Shown: one piece after another, positions 34,809-43,414 of the stretch | Numbering within the stretch: position 1 is the first letter of the stretch | Layout of the letters: each line of letters opens with the position of its first letter | Assembly: GCF_017874215.1 (NCBI RefSeq) | Contig: NZ_JAGGLB010000050.1 | Coordinates: 1-57,066, forward strand | DNA from: Paenibacillus eucommiae | GTDB taxonomy: Bacteria; Bacillota; Bacilli; Paenibacillales; NBRC-103111 | DNA: 57,066 nucleotides | Reading direction: 5' to 3' | The notes under the pieces: model-generated | The model's database searches: none | What the model saw: only the letters and a program-made list of their open reading frames with translations | Told to the model about the DNA's origin: nothing | Position numbers and translations under genes: made by a program

Positions 34809-34850
34809 GCACTTCCCTAAAAAGCTCTCAATTGCAGCCGCGCCATCAAC

Positions 34851-35561
34851 TTACTCCAACTTGCGCACGATGTCCTCGACAATTTTGTAGGAGTTCTCAG
34901 CTGCAAGCAGCGTGAACTCAGCGAAATTGACATGTGCGGAGCCGTCCGCTTTGTCAGACATGGAGCGGATAATAACGAAAGGAATTTCGTTAATGGAGCA
35001 TACCTGCGCTACAGCAGCCCCCTCCATTTCCACGCAAACACCGCCCAAATGCTGATGCAGATCGGCTACGACATCCCTATTTGCAATAAATTGGTCGCCG
35101 GATAAAATTCTCCCCCGCTTCACTCGTTCCGAGAACAGCTCATTGCCTGAAGCAACTGCCAGCTCGACAAGCTTGACATCAGCAGCAAATATCGATTTGT
35201 CCGCATACGGGATAATCCCCTTATTGAAGCCAAGCGCTGTCACGTCCATATCATGCTGCATACATTCATCCGAAATGACAATATCGCCAATATTTAGCTG
35301 AGGATCTAGCGCTCCTGCAACACCTGTAAAAATAACCGAATCTACACCATATTGATCAATGAGTATTTGTGTCGTTATCGCAGCATTTACCTTGCCTACG
35401 CCCGTTTTACACACGACAACTTCACGGCCAAGGAAAGTACCCTCATAAAAAGCTATACCCGCTTTGCTTGATGGCTTTGTGTGCTCCATATGCTGCAGCA
35501 AAAGCTCTATTTCTTCATTCATAGCTCCAATAAGCGCAATTCTAGCGAATCCCAATCCCAT
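34851..35561 (-). CDS. mtnN: 5'-methylthioadenosine/S-adenosylhomocysteine nucleosidase
   Basis: Cleaves adenine from MTA and SAH in methyl-donor recycling, cytosolic. The 236-aa product shows IALIGAMNEEIELLL, VFTGVAGALDPQLNIGDIVIS, DMDVTALG, GVCVEMEGAAVAQVC (ribose-binding Met-Glu) and RSMSDKADGSA (catalytic Asp). AAGGAGAG is upstream of the ATG. It follows ccpA in the same direction after 73 bp that hold the ccpA terminator, so it may have its own promoter or depend on read-through. Confidence 0.95.
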   Translation of the reverse strand: MGLGFARIALIGAMNEEIELLLQHMEHTKPSSKAGIAFYEGTFLGREVVVCKTGVGKVNAAITTQILIDQYGVDSVIFTGVAGALDPQLNIGDIVISDECMQHDMDVTALGFNKGIIPYADKSIFAADVKLVELAVASGNELFSERVKRGRILSGDQFIANRDVVADLHQHLGGVCVEMEGAAVAQVCSINEIPFVIIRSMSDKADGSAHVNFAEFTLLAAENSYKIVEDIVRKLE

Positions 35562-35611
35562 CAGCTTAATCTCTCCTTATCCAGGTGCTCTCTTTATCTA
35601 GGTTACACGTT

Positions 35612-35649
35612 ACAAAAAAGAAAAAAATGGCTCATTAAACATGAGCCAC
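35612..35649 (-). terminator. Terminator overlapping the end of ccpA
   Basis: TGGCTCAT / ATGAGCCA stem with a 5-nt loop and a T7CT6 tract on the minus strand; the ccpA stop codon lies inside the hairpin. Confidence 0.85.
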
Positions 35650-36639
35650 CGAATTGCGATTAATAACTTCATGGGGTAAAATCACTTGATTATTATCAAT
35701 CGTTTCTTTATTCATCAGCTTCGTCAGAAGTCTCATGGACACCGCACCAATATCATACATAGGCTGCGCTACAGTAGTCAGCATAGGCCTTACCATAGAA
35801 GCCATACGAATATTGTCTACGCTTATTACGGACACATCATCCGGTACCTTAAGACCATGGTCTTGAATCGTATGAATGGCTCCAATAGCCATTTCATCAG
35901 TTGCTGAGAAAATTGCTGTAGGTTTAGGATCAAGGGATAGGAAATACTTAGTTGCCTCTATACCTGATTCATACCGGTAATTTCCGACACGCACATAATT
36001 GTCTCGAATCGGTATTCCAGCTTCCTCCAGTGCTCTCTTGTAGCCTTGATAACGGGAATAGCCATTAGCTGGGTCTTCCAAAGTACCCGATATCATCCCA
36101 ATATTACGATGCCCTTGGCTTATAAGTACATTGACTGCGTCAAATGCAGCAATCTCATGATCAATATCAACCGAAGGGAATGAATTGCCCTCTTCTTTGG
36201 TTCCACACAGAACAATCGGAACTGAGGAAGTGTTAAAAGCTTGAATATGATCCTGCGTGACAACGCCGCCCATGAAAAGAAGCCCGTCCACCTGCTTCTC
36301 AAGCAAAGTGTTGATAACACGAATTTCCTTTTCCTTCTTCTTATCGGCATTACACAGGATAATATTGTAGTGGTACATATTCGCGATATCCTCAATTCCG
36401 CGGGCAACCTCAGCGAAAATCGAGTTGGATATATCAGGAATAACGACGCCTACTGTTGTCGTTTTCTTACTGGCCAGTCCTCTCGCTACTGCGTTCGGAC
36501 GATATCCGAGACGTTCAATAGCTTCAAATACCTTCTTGCGTGTTTGCGGCTTGACATTCGGATTATTATTTACAACCCGAGATACCGTTGCCATCGAAAC
36601 CCCTGCTTCACGTGCTACATCATAAATGGTTACGGTCAC
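35635..36639 (-). CDS. ccpA: Catabolite control protein A (LacI family)
   Basis: Global regulator of carbon catabolite control that binds cre sites when bound to seryl-phosphorylated HPr or Crh. The 334-aa product has the HTH TIYDVAREAGVSMATVSRVVN, the hinge YRPNAVARGLASKKTTTVGV (identical to B. subtilis CcpA) and the C-terminal MVRPMLTTVAQPMYDIGAVSMRLLTKLMNKET. The GTG at 36639 with GGAGAG six nucleotides upstream gives the family N-terminus; the TTG at 36660 is less likely. Targets in this window probably include acsA (cre at 31931). The gene is near acsA/acuAC as in B. subtilis. Confidence 0.96.
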   Translation of the reverse strand: MTVTIYDVAREAGVSMATVSRVVNNNPNVKPQTRKKVFEAIERLGYRPNAVARGLASKKTTTVGVVIPDISNSIFAEVARGIEDIANMYHYNIILCNADKKKEKEIRVINTLLEKQVDGLLFMGGVVTQDHIQAFNTSSVPIVLCGTKEEGNSFPSVDIDHEIAAFDAVNVLISQGHRNIGMISGTLEDPANGYSRYQGYKRALEEAGIPIRDNYVRVGNYRYESGIEATKYFLSLDPKPTAIFSATDEMAIGAIHTIQDHGLKVPDDVSVISVDNIRMASMVRPMLTTVAQPMYDIGAVSMRLLTKLMNKETIDNNQVILPHEVINRNSVAHV

Positions 36640-36691
36640 GGCTCTCTCTCCATATCCCAAGAATATTCTGCGATCCTATCATATTACGATT

Positions 36692-36720
36692 ATGATACGA
36701 CAATTTTTGCCTTCTTGCAA
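36692..36720 (-). promoter_or_regulatory. Candidate sigma-A promoter of ccpA
   Basis: On the minus strand TTGCAA (36720-36715), 17-bp spacer, TATCAT (36697-36692), about 50 bp before the GTG start. Confidence 0.6.
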
Positions 36721-36836
36721 CAATATTGAAAGGCTATGAAATAATTCTACCCTATTTTCATACACATTTGCAATTAAGTCGATTTTTATTCGTCTCAGCT
36801 GTTGGCAATTTGTCATTTGTAATTAGCTAAAAACAA

Positions 36837-37244
36837 TCAAGTAGTTATGGCATTTTGGCTAATTTGTGAAAGCCGTTTACGGGCATCGTCCATCCAAGGC
36901 CCATCTCCCAGGGATTGAGCTAGCAGCATGATATCCAACAGCTCGTTAATTCTCTCGGATACAATCTCTTCCACAGAATCGTTCATATGCTCTCTTTCGG
37001 TAACCTTAAGCAGTAAATAGGCAACTTCCGAAAGCTCATGGAAAAAGTATTGCTGCTTATCCGGCTTGCTTCCAAGCTTCCCGATCAGGGCTGTTAACTC
37101 AGGTTTTACATGGGACACCACTTCACTTCGGCCACATGCTTCACAGGAAAAAATAGGGACATTGTCGATGTCCACTTTATTCTGATAAATAACCGTACGC
37201 AGCCGAATGTTCATTGTACGGCCACATTTGCACTGCTTTTGCAT
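36837..37244 (-). CDS. Hypothetical protein with N-terminal zinc-ribbon
   Basis: A 135-aa cytosolic protein. The first 40 residues hold CKCG and CEACG pairs, a YgiT-like zinc ribbon; the rest is helical with acidic stretches (EEIVSERINELLDIMLLAQSLG). I do not recognise the full protein. The ATG at 37244 has GGAG eight nucleotides upstream; the frame is open to 37289. No antitoxin-type DNA-binding domain or toxin gene is beside it, so a toxin-antitoxin role is not supported. It lies between ccpA and the ptsG operon, all leftward. Confidence 0.75.
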   Translation of the reverse strand: MQKQCKCGRTMNIRLRTVIYQNKVDIDNVPIFSCEACGRSEVVSHVKPELTALIGKLGSKPDKQQYFFHELSEVAYLLLKVTEREHMNDSVEEIVSERINELLDIMLLAQSLGDGPWMDDARKRLSQISQNAITT

Positions 37245-37370
37245 CCGTTCCACTCCTTCATAGCAGGTGACAATTACATGATATTTCACATGTACTTCTT
37301 ATTCTATTTTTAAACGTCTTTTCCTTCCGCAAAAAAATAGTAGTTTTTGTCACCAGCAGCAAAAAAAGGG

Positions 37371-37904
37371 TTAAGCGCGTAGGTAAGCAGCTAAAACCTC
37401 AACAAATTCCTTCGTAAAGGCTGGCAAATCGGGCGGGCGGCGCCCGGACACAATGTTGCGGTCGACAACAACCTCTTCATCAACCCAGGTAGCTCCTGCA
37501 TTTTCCAGATCATCGCGAATTCCAGGAGTAGAGGTCATGGTGTATCCATTCACTATTTTTGCTGATATGAGCACCCAGCCAGCGTGGCAAATTTGAGCAA
37601 TTGGTTTTTTCGCTTCATGGAACTCCTTAGTCAAACGAAGAACATCCGCATAGCGGCGAAGCTTATCAGGTGCCCAGCCTCCAGGAACGTACAAGCCTAC
37701 ATATTCAGATGACTTGGCTTCATCAAAAGCTAAATCGGTTGTAATGGGCACTCCGTATTTGCCATGATATACAGTCTTTGCTTTGGGTCCTACAATATCT
37801 ACGATTGCTCCCGCTTCTCTTAAACGGAGAACCGGATACCACATCTCCAAATCTTCAAATTCATCATCAACAAATGCAAGCACCTTATTACCAGACAATT
37901 CCAT
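37371..37904 (-). CDS. DJ-1/PfpI family protein
   Basis: A 177-aa cysteine-dependent enzyme of the DJ-1/PfpI superfamily. It has an acidic N-terminal loop (DDEFEDLEMWYP, with the likely Glu) and the nucleophile elbow QICHAGWVL; PPDLPAF lies near the end. Relatives are general stress proteins, glyoxalase III/deglycases or proteases; the elbow CHAGW resembles YfkM-type. The ATG at 37904 has GGGGAGG nine nucleotides upstream, directly behind the ptsI stop. Third gene of ptsG-ptsI-pfpI; a role in coping with reactive glycolytic aldehydes is inference from this coupling. Confidence 0.87.
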   Translation of the reverse strand: MELSGNKVLAFVDDEFEDLEMWYPVLRLREAGAIVDIVGPKAKTVYHGKYGVPITTDLAFDEAKSSEYVGLYVPGGWAPDKLRRYADVLRLTKEFHEAKKPIAQICHAGWVLISAKIVNGYTMTSTPGIRDDLENAGATWVDEEVVVDRNIVSGRRPPDLPAFTKEFVEVLAAYLRA

Positions 37905-37906
37905 AT

Positions 37907-39646
37907 TCAATTACCTCCCCTAATGGTTTCTGTTTGCTCCGTTTTAGCCAGCAGCTCAATTATTTCTTCACTTGTCTTACACGCAAGAACGGCTTCCATA
38001 ACCTCATGACACTTGGCATATTCACTGGTGAGCAGCCTGTGCTTGACCTGCAGCAGTGTATGCACCGAAATGCTCAACTCCTCAATGCCAAAGCCAAGCC
38101 AGATAGGTAAAGCCCGTATATCACCGGCAAGCTCACCGCATACACCAACAGGAATGCCTACCCTGCGGGCTGAATCGATTATATGCTTAAGGAGCCGAAT
38201 CACAGCCGGATGAAAAGGATCGTACATATGTGCGATATTCTCATTCATTCTATCCACAGCCAACACATACTGTACAAGATCATTCGTGCCTATGCTCAAA
38301 AAGCTGACTTCACTCGCCAAAATATCAGCAATTAACGCAGCAGCCGGAACTTCAATCGTAACGCCAACTTCGATCTTCGCGTTGAAGGGGCGCCCTTCTG
38401 CTCTCAGCTCATTTTTGGCTTCTTCCAACAAAGCATTAGCCTGCCTAACCTCATACAGCGAAGTAATCATGGGATACATGATTTTAACATGGCCGAAGGT
38501 GCTTGCGCGAAGGATAGCCTTCAATTGCGTTTTAAACAACTCCGTTCGATTCAATGAAATCCGGATGGCCCTGTACCCGAGAAATGGATTGTCCTCCTTA
38601 GCCAGCGGCATATAATCAAGCTTCTTGTCGCCGCCTATATCTAAAGTACGGATTACAATAGGACGACCCTTTAACTCGATAGCAGCATGCTTGTAAACCT
38701 CGAACTGTTCATCTTCACTAGGCAATGATTCTCTATCCATGTACAAGTATTCGGTACGGAATAAACCAACACCGGAAGCCCCATTGCGCATAACCTGGCC
38801 GATTTCCTTCACAGAATTGATATTCGCATGTAGATGAATAATTTTGGAATCCAATGTCATTGGTGGCAAGTCAGCGATATTTTGCAAACTCTCTTTGAAC
38901 TGCAGCCAGCTGTTTTTGGTAGCCTTGTAGCGTTCGATCGTCGCTTCATCAGGATTAATATAGACAGTGCCATCTTGACCGTCCACAATCAGGAAATCGC
39001 CGTTCTGAATAGGCCTCAAGAGCTTTCCTTCAAGCCCCAGAACGAAAGGAATGGACATAGCTCTGGACATAATAGCAACATGGGAGTGTGTGCCTCCCAG
39101 CATCGTAACAAGTCCCAGCACTTTGGAAGGGTCCAAATGCGCTAATTGCGAAGGTGTCAATTCTTTTGAAACCAGGATGTATGGATAATCTGTCGGTGGT
39201 ACGGTCTCATCAAGGTCACCTAACAAATGCTTAAGCAGCCTGTTTCCTACATCCTTAATGTCCAGAGCACGCTCTTTCATATATTCGTCGTCAATCAGAT
39301 CGAACATCCCGACGAACTTGTCTATGACTTCTTTGACAGCTACTTCCGCGCCTTTATACTGGCGTTCAATGATCCCCTGAATTTCATTCATAAATATCGG
39401 ATCTTCCAGGATAGCCAGATGAGCGTCAAAAATATAGGACTGCTCCTGACCTACTACCTCTTTGATTTCCTGCTTGATCAGCTCAAGCTCATCCTTGGAA
39501 GAACGGATACCGTCATATAATCTTTCAAATTCATATGCCATATCCGTAACATCAATCATTTTCTCCGGAAAGTCCCATTCCCATGTTGGAATGATGAAAG
39601 CCTTCCCCATGGCGATACCAGCTGAAGCTCCAATTCCCTTAATCAT
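37907..39646 (-). CDS. ptsI: Phosphoenolpyruvate-protein phosphotransferase (PTS Enzyme I)
   Basis: Takes phosphate from PEP and passes it to HPr, the entry step of all PTS sugar uptake. The 579-aa product has the phospho-His loop MLGGTHSHVAIMSRA (about residues 185-200), the PEP-binding barrel motifs GVGLFRTEYLY, RTLDIGGDKKLDY and GTNDLVQYVLAVDR, and the Cys site GVCGELAG. The ATG at 39646 overlaps the ptsG stop (ATGA) and has AGGGGGG upstream; the frame is open to 39742 inside ptsG. ptsH is not in this operon. Confidence 0.96.
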   Translation of the reverse strand: MIKGIGASAGIAMGKAFIIPTWEWDFPEKMIDVTDMAYEFERLYDGIRSSKDELELIKQEIKEVVGQEQSYIFDAHLAILEDPIFMNEIQGIIERQYKGAEVAVKEVIDKFVGMFDLIDDEYMKERALDIKDVGNRLLKHLLGDLDETVPPTDYPYILVSKELTPSQLAHLDPSKVLGLVTMLGGTHSHVAIMSRAMSIPFVLGLEGKLLRPIQNGDFLIVDGQDGTVYINPDEATIERYKATKNSWLQFKESLQNIADLPPMTLDSKIIHLHANINSVKEIGQVMRNGASGVGLFRTEYLYMDRESLPSEDEQFEVYKHAAIELKGRPIVIRTLDIGGDKKLDYMPLAKEDNPFLGYRAIRISLNRTELFKTQLKAILRASTFGHVKIMYPMITSLYEVRQANALLEEAKNELRAEGRPFNAKIEVGVTIEVPAAALIADILASEVSFLSIGTNDLVQYVLAVDRMNENIAHMYDPFHPAVIRLLKHIIDSARRVGIPVGVCGELAGDIRALPIWLGFGIEELSISVHTLLQVKHRLLTSEYAKCHEVMEAVLACKTSEEIIELLAKTEQTETIRGGN

Positions 39647-41532
39647 CCGTGAGTCCCCCCTGATGCTTTTGGATTTTTCAAGACAACGGACATCACTGAT
39701 TTCTGGCCCTTTTTCACTGATTTGAACGGAGCAAAGCTCCATGATTGGACCATCTCTGGGTTCGTGACGATCATAGGAGTGGCCAGTGAGGTTGCGAACT
39801 TTCTAATTTTGTTAACATTAAACTTGACCAACAATTGACCTGGCTCCACCGTGTCTCCTTCTTTCACAAAAGCAGTGAAACATTTCCCCGGCAAATTAGC
39901 CGTATCAATACCAATATGCAGCAAAATCTCCAGTCCTTCCTCCGTAGCGATACCTAGAGCATGCTTAGTCGGATAAATGTGCATGATTCTACCGGCGACT
40001 GGCGAGACGAGTTCCCCTTTCTCCGGAAAGAATGCGACCCCATTCCCTACCAGCTTAGATGCAAAAATTCGGTCTGGCACCTCTTCAATTGGAATCATGC
40101 GACCTTGCATGGGTGAATGAAATAGCACCAGCTCTATATCTTTGCGTAGAACCTTCATGATCTCTTCCCGGATAAGCTCCGAGAAAGTACCGAACACAAC
40201 CTGTACATTGCCACCCCCTAAGCGGATGACCCCTACCGCCCCCAAATGCTTAAGGGCAGTGATGTCCAAGAGGCGATCGTTAACTAACGTCAGCCTTAAT
40301 CTGGTAATGCACGCTTCAATCTTTTTGATATTATCCTTACCTCCGAGAGCCTGAAGAATAAGAGGTGAGCGGTACGGAATATCTCCTGCCCATTCCTCCA
40401 GAGAAGATCCTTCCTCCCGGCCAGGAGTAGGTATCCGAAAACGGCGAATTGCCCAACGGAACAAAAAGTAATAAAGCAAACCAAATCCTACTCCTATTGG
40501 AAGCAGCAGCAATCCGTTATGAGATAAATGCTCATTAATCACATAATCAATTGCTCCTGCTGAGTAAGAGAACCCATGATGAATGTCCAGCTCATAAGAA
40601 ATCCACATTGCCACACCAGACAATATAGCATGGACGACAAACAGATATGGCGCAACAAATAAAAAAGCAAACTCAATAGGCTCGGAAACACCAGTTAAAA
40701 AAGAGGCTAATGCTGCAACAAGAAAGGTTGCCTTGATCTTCGGCTTTAAATCTTCTCGCGCTTCATGAACGATGGCGAAGGCAATCGCCGGTAAAGCGAA
40801 CATCATGATGGGATATAAGCCGGCCATATAAATACCCGCTTGCGGGTCCCCCGCGAAATAGCGCGGTAAATCGCCGTAAACCATAACTCCGTCCCCTGCG
40901 TCATATTCACCCAACTGAAACCAGAAAAAATTATTTAAAATGTGATGCAGGCCTGAAGGAACAAGCAGACGATGGGCAATTCCATATAAAAAGGAGCCAA
41001 AACCGCCTAATCCCAGCAGCCAGCCGGAGAACTTCTCCATCCCTATTTGCAAAAGTGGGCCGACACCGATCATGATATAGGAAACGATCAATGTAGTTAA
41101 ACCCATAATAAAGGGGACGATCCGTGGTCCGCCGAAGAATTGAATATATTCCGGAAGCTTGAATTCCTTATACCGATGGTGAATGATAGCTGCAAGCAGT
41201 CCAATCAGTATGCCTCCAGATACACCTAACTGAAACTGATCACCAAGCTCATGCTGGACAAGGCTTGTAAACATAAAGTAGCCAAGCATAGCAGACATGC
41301 CGGCAATTCCAGCACTTTCTGTCAAGCCCAGCGCTACTCCCACAGCAAAAATGATCGGAAGATAATAAAATATAGTGTTTCCTGCAAGTACAAGTAATTC
41401 TCCTAGCTTGGATGCATGTATGGCCTCCCAGGGAAGATCACCAAGACGCAGCAGTATAGCGGCAACAGGCAGCGCTATTGTGGGCAGCATTAAGGAACGA
41501 CCAAGCTGCTGCAAATTTCCCATCCAGTTCAA
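39643..41532 (-). CDS. ptsG: PTS glucose/N-acetylglucosamine transporter EIICBA
   Basis: A membrane permease that imports and phosphorylates glucose or GlcNAc. The 629-aa product has EIIC (about 1-380; ten or so membrane segments; GLHHILNNFFWFQLG, TGVSEPIEFAFLF), EIIB (about 395-475; phospho-Cys in IEACITRLRL) and EIIA (about 490-620; VSPVAGRIM, LLHIGIDTANLPG with phospho-His). Fusion of all three domains is seen in both PtsG and NagE/NagP, so glucose versus GlcNAc is open. The TTG at 41532 has AGGGGG 10 nt upstream. It leads ptsG-ptsI-pfpI with 4-bp overlap to ptsI. The short leader shows no clear antitermination site. Confidence 0.92.
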   Translation of the reverse strand: MNWMGNLQQLGRSLMLPTIALPVAAILLRLGDLPWEAIHASKLGELLVLAGNTIFYYLPIIFAVGVALGLTESAGIAGMSAMLGYFMFTSLVQHELGDQFQLGVSGGILIGLLAAIIHHRYKEFKLPEYIQFFGGPRIVPFIMGLTTLIVSYIMIGVGPLLQIGMEKFSGWLLGLGGFGSFLYGIAHRLLVPSGLHHILNNFFWFQLGEYDAGDGVMVYGDLPRYFAGDPQAGIYMAGLYPIMMFALPAIAFAIVHEAREDLKPKIKATFLVAALASFLTGVSEPIEFAFLFVAPYLFVVHAILSGVAMWISYELDIHHGFSYSAGAIDYVINEHLSHNGLLLLPIGVGFGLLYYFLFRWAIRRFRIPTPGREEGSSLEEWAGDIPYRSPLILQALGGKDNIKKIEACITRLRLTLVNDRLLDITALKHLGAVGVIRLGGGNVQVVFGTFSELIREEIMKVLRKDIELVLFHSPMQGRMIPIEEVPDRIFASKLVGNGVAFFPEKGELVSPVAGRIMHIYPTKHALGIATEEGLEILLHIGIDTANLPGKCFTAFVKEGDTVEPGQLLVKFNVNKIRKFATSLATPMIVTNPEMVQSWSFAPFKSVKKGQKSVMSVVLKNPKASGGTHG

Positions 41533-41591
41533 ACAAATGCTACCCCCTCTCTATTCAAATCGTAAAGCTTGTTTGGACTTTTGTCAAAAAT

Positions 41592-41622
41592 AAAAAAACG
41601 GACCCTTTTTTAGGAGTCCGTT
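41592..41622 (-). terminator. Terminator after the repeat-protein gene, before ptsG
   Basis: AAACGGACTCCT / AGGGTCCGTTT stem and T7A T5 on the minus strand. Confidence 0.85.
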
Positions 41623-41652
41623 TCTTCAGGTTTCTTCACAATCTAGCCGATC

Positions 41653-42297
41653 TTAATAGGCAGAATTGAAACCGAATTGTTGAGCATTGTTATTAATGCC
41701 AGTGTTGTAGCCTTGTTGAGATCCTTGTTGGGATCCTTGTTGAAATCCTTGTTGAGCTTGGAATCCTTGTGTGTTATATCCGCCTTGAAAACCACCCATT
41801 TGTTGTTGTGCAGGTGTTTGCGAGTCGGAACGCAAGTAGCTGTCGTGGCCGATTTGATTGCCGCGGTAGTTAGCTGTGTGGAAAGCTTCTGGGGAAGCTT
41901 GATTGTATTGTTGATTTCCAGCTTGGCTGCTCATTTGATTGCTGCTGCGGAAATTATAAGGGGATTGCGAGAACCCGAATTGACTGGAAGTATTCATCCC
42001 AGTATTGGCATTGCTGTTCCCGTAGGAGGAATATCCACCTTGAAAACCTTGCTGTTGTGCAGGAGTTTGGGAATCGGAACGCAGGTAATTATCGTGGCCA
42101 GCTTGGTTGCCGCGATAGTTTGCTGTGTGGAAAGACTGGGAAGGTTGTTGTTGTCCGTACCCTTGGTTGCCTTGAATCGCGTTCTGACCATAAAAGGATT
42201 GAACGTTTCCTACAGGCTGATAGGACTTTTGAAAACCTTGGTTTTGGGATCCCATTCCAAAGGAAGAAGAACCGAAATTGTTTGAGTTGCTATACAT
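41653..42297 (-). CDS. Gln/Asn/Gly-rich repeat protein (unknown function)
   Basis: A 214-aa protein of low complexity rich in Q, N, G, S, Y and F. Two nearly identical blocks, FHTANYRGNQ-x-GHD and YLRSDSQTPAQQQ, occupy residues 56-83 and 139-166. A QQGSQQGS stretch follows near 186-196. There is no signal peptide, Cys or hydrophobic segment. AAAGGAGG precedes the ATG, a very good site, and a strong terminator follows, so it looks well expressed. The composition recalls spore storage proteins (gamma-SASP) or coat proteins, but I see no GPR protease site, so this is only a guess. Confidence 0.8.
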   Translation of the reverse strand: MYSNSNNFGSSSFGMGSQNQGFQKSYQPVGNVQSFYGQNAIQGNQGYGQQQPSQSFHTANYRGNQAGHDNYLRSDSQTPAQQQGFQGGYSSYGNSNANTGMNTSSQFGFSQSPYNFRSSNQMSSQAGNQQYNQASPEAFHTANYRGNQIGHDSYLRSDSQTPAQQQMGGFQGGYNTQGFQAQQGFQQGSQQGSQQGYNTGINNNAQQFGFNSAY

Positions 42298-42411
42298 GCT
42301 TGTAAATCCTCCTTTAAATTCTTTTATACTTGCGCCTCCGTTTTGAAGACTCTAATATTCTCTCCGGCTATTCGATTAATTATTTATGGTAGCTGCTGGA
42401 ATAAAATAAAA

Positions 42412-42875
42412 GCCTTACGGCGACCTTTGATATGCGTGATCGTGATTTTGGAGCGTTGCGGAGGGAATGGCTGTGGGCTCCAGCCGCTGTTAAAGATTTA
42501 TTCCCTTGATTGGAATGGATGTGGTGGGTGGAATAAATCTTTAAGGGACTTTCTCTTGGTTAGTGGAGATTTCCTAGCGGGTACAGGCACTGGTTGGATG
42601 GGCGTCCACGCCACTAAGGTGCGCAACTGGAGGATCTGCTACTTTAACGAACTTTAACGATGAAAATCATCGTTAAAATCCCATTTATACCCCTAGAGTT
42701 GGTAGCGTCCCTCATTTAACGATGAAAAACATCATTAACGTGGCGTATTACCTGGAAACACTTGTTTTAACAATGAAAAACATCGTTAAGTGGAGCTCAA
42801 CTCCCTTCCGTGGAGCTCACGCTCATTTCGTTGGGACAAGCGCTCATTTCGGCGGAAGGGCGGGCTGCTGCTGGA
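42412..42875 (+). repeat. Composite intergenic repeat, copy 3
   Basis: Order: CGGCGACCTTTGATATGCGTG left end; GGAGGGAATGGCTGTGG; CTCCAGCCGCTG; inner arms TTAAAGATTTATTCC (42490-42504) and GGAATAAATCTTTAA (42530-42544); TTTCTCTTGGTTAGTGGAGA; GAGGATCTGCTAC; a 10-bp duplication ACTTTAACGA (42641-42660); palindromes at 42653-42677, 42715-42738 and 42765-42790; tail GTGGAGC...TCATTTCGGCGGAAGGGC and GGGCTGCTGCT. It lacks the 3' outer arm and the GGCGGACGCTACC part of copy 1, so it has an internal deletion there. Confidence 0.85.
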
Positions 42876-42920
42876 GATGAATTGTCAAATTTGTTTTATC
42901 GCTCCTCAGGAGTAATTTTC

Positions 42921-42967
42921 AAAAAAAAAAAAAAACCGCCCACTGGGAATCCCCATTGGCGGTTTTC
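42921..42967 (-). terminator. Rho-independent terminator of the CoA-binding protein gene
   Basis: ACCGCC.A.TGGGGATTCCCA.TGGGCGGT-type stem on the minus strand, followed by a run of about fifteen Ts. Confidence 0.9.
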
Positions 42968-42975
42968 ATCGATCC

Positions 42976-43401
42976 TTATTTATTTCTTGGATTTAGAATA
43001 GCATCCTCTACTTTAATGCAGCGGTCCATGATGACATCAAGGCCGCCCTGCTTGGCAACTGCCGCGGCTTCTTCATTAATAATATCAAGCTGCAGCCAGA
43101 ACACCTTGGCTTTAATCTTCACCGCTTCTTCGGCTATCGGCACGACTTGATCCGCCCGCCGGAACACATTGACAATATCAACAGGATCCGGAATAGCTGA
43201 TAACGAAGGATAGCATGGCTCCCCAAGTATCACATCTGCATTCGGATTAACAGGAATGATGCGGTAACCGCGATCTTGCATGGCTTTGGCAACCATATAC
43301 GAGGTTCTCTCCGGATTATCTGAAAGACCTACTACTGCAATGTTCCCAGCTAATGCCAACATTTGTTTAATATATTCCCGAGACGGATTTTCATGTGCCA
43401 C
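42976..43401 (-). CDS. CoA-binding domain protein (YccU/YneT-like)
   Basis: A 141-aa single-domain Rossmann-like protein of the CoA_binding_2 family (IAVVGLSDNPERTSYMVAKAMQDRGYRIIPVNPN; then FWLQLDIINEEAAAVAKQGGLDVIMDRCIKVE). Function in the cytosol is unknown beyond CoA/nucleotide binding. A GTG start at 43401 with GGAGG seven nucleotides upstream gives the family N-terminus; the frame is open to 43503 inside the upstream gene. It follows the C39-like peptidase gene by 13 bp and is probably co-transcribed with it. Confidence 0.88.
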   Translation of the reverse strand: MAHENPSREYIKQMLALAGNIAVVGLSDNPERTSYMVAKAMQDRGYRIIPVNPNADVILGEPCYPSLSAIPDPVDIVNVFRRADQVVPIAEEAVKIKAKVFWLQLDIINEEAAAVAKQGGLDVIMDRCIKVEDAILNPRNK

Positions 43402-43414
43402 ATTAAAGCCTCCT

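Larger units (their letters stand above)
34002..34850. other. 849-bp convergent intergenic region with four kinds of repeats
   Basis: Contains three perfect 9-bp units TGACGTTTG (34044-34070), an imperfect terminator hairpin (34097-34148), four intergenic palindromes (34229-34413), and a degenerate repeat of about 26-bp period (34710-34815). Reading frames in it cross these repeats and have no ribosome sites; no gene is called. Confidence 0.75.
42298..42975. other. 678-bp intergenic region filled by a composite repeat
   Basis: Between two leftward genes. Holds the upstream region of the repeat-protein gene (42298-42410), composite repeat copy 3 (42412-42875) and the terminator of the CoA-binding gene (42921-42967). 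The small open frames in it run through the repeat and lack ribosome sites. Confidence 0.8.

Noticed and set aside
36837..37244. Toxin-antitoxin gene (YgiT-like zinc ribbon)
   Set aside because: There is no MqsR-type toxin beside it and no HTH domain in the protein.
39647..39742. N-terminal extension of ptsI into ptsG
   Set aside because: The ATG at 39646 with AGGGGGG and ATGA overlap gives the normal Enzyme I start; the extension is the ptsG sequence in another frame.
42298..42975. Riboswitch or T-box upstream of a metabolic gene
   Set aside because: No T-box or known riboswitch core was recognised here or in other leaders; the structured DNA belongs to the repeat family found in unrelated contexts.
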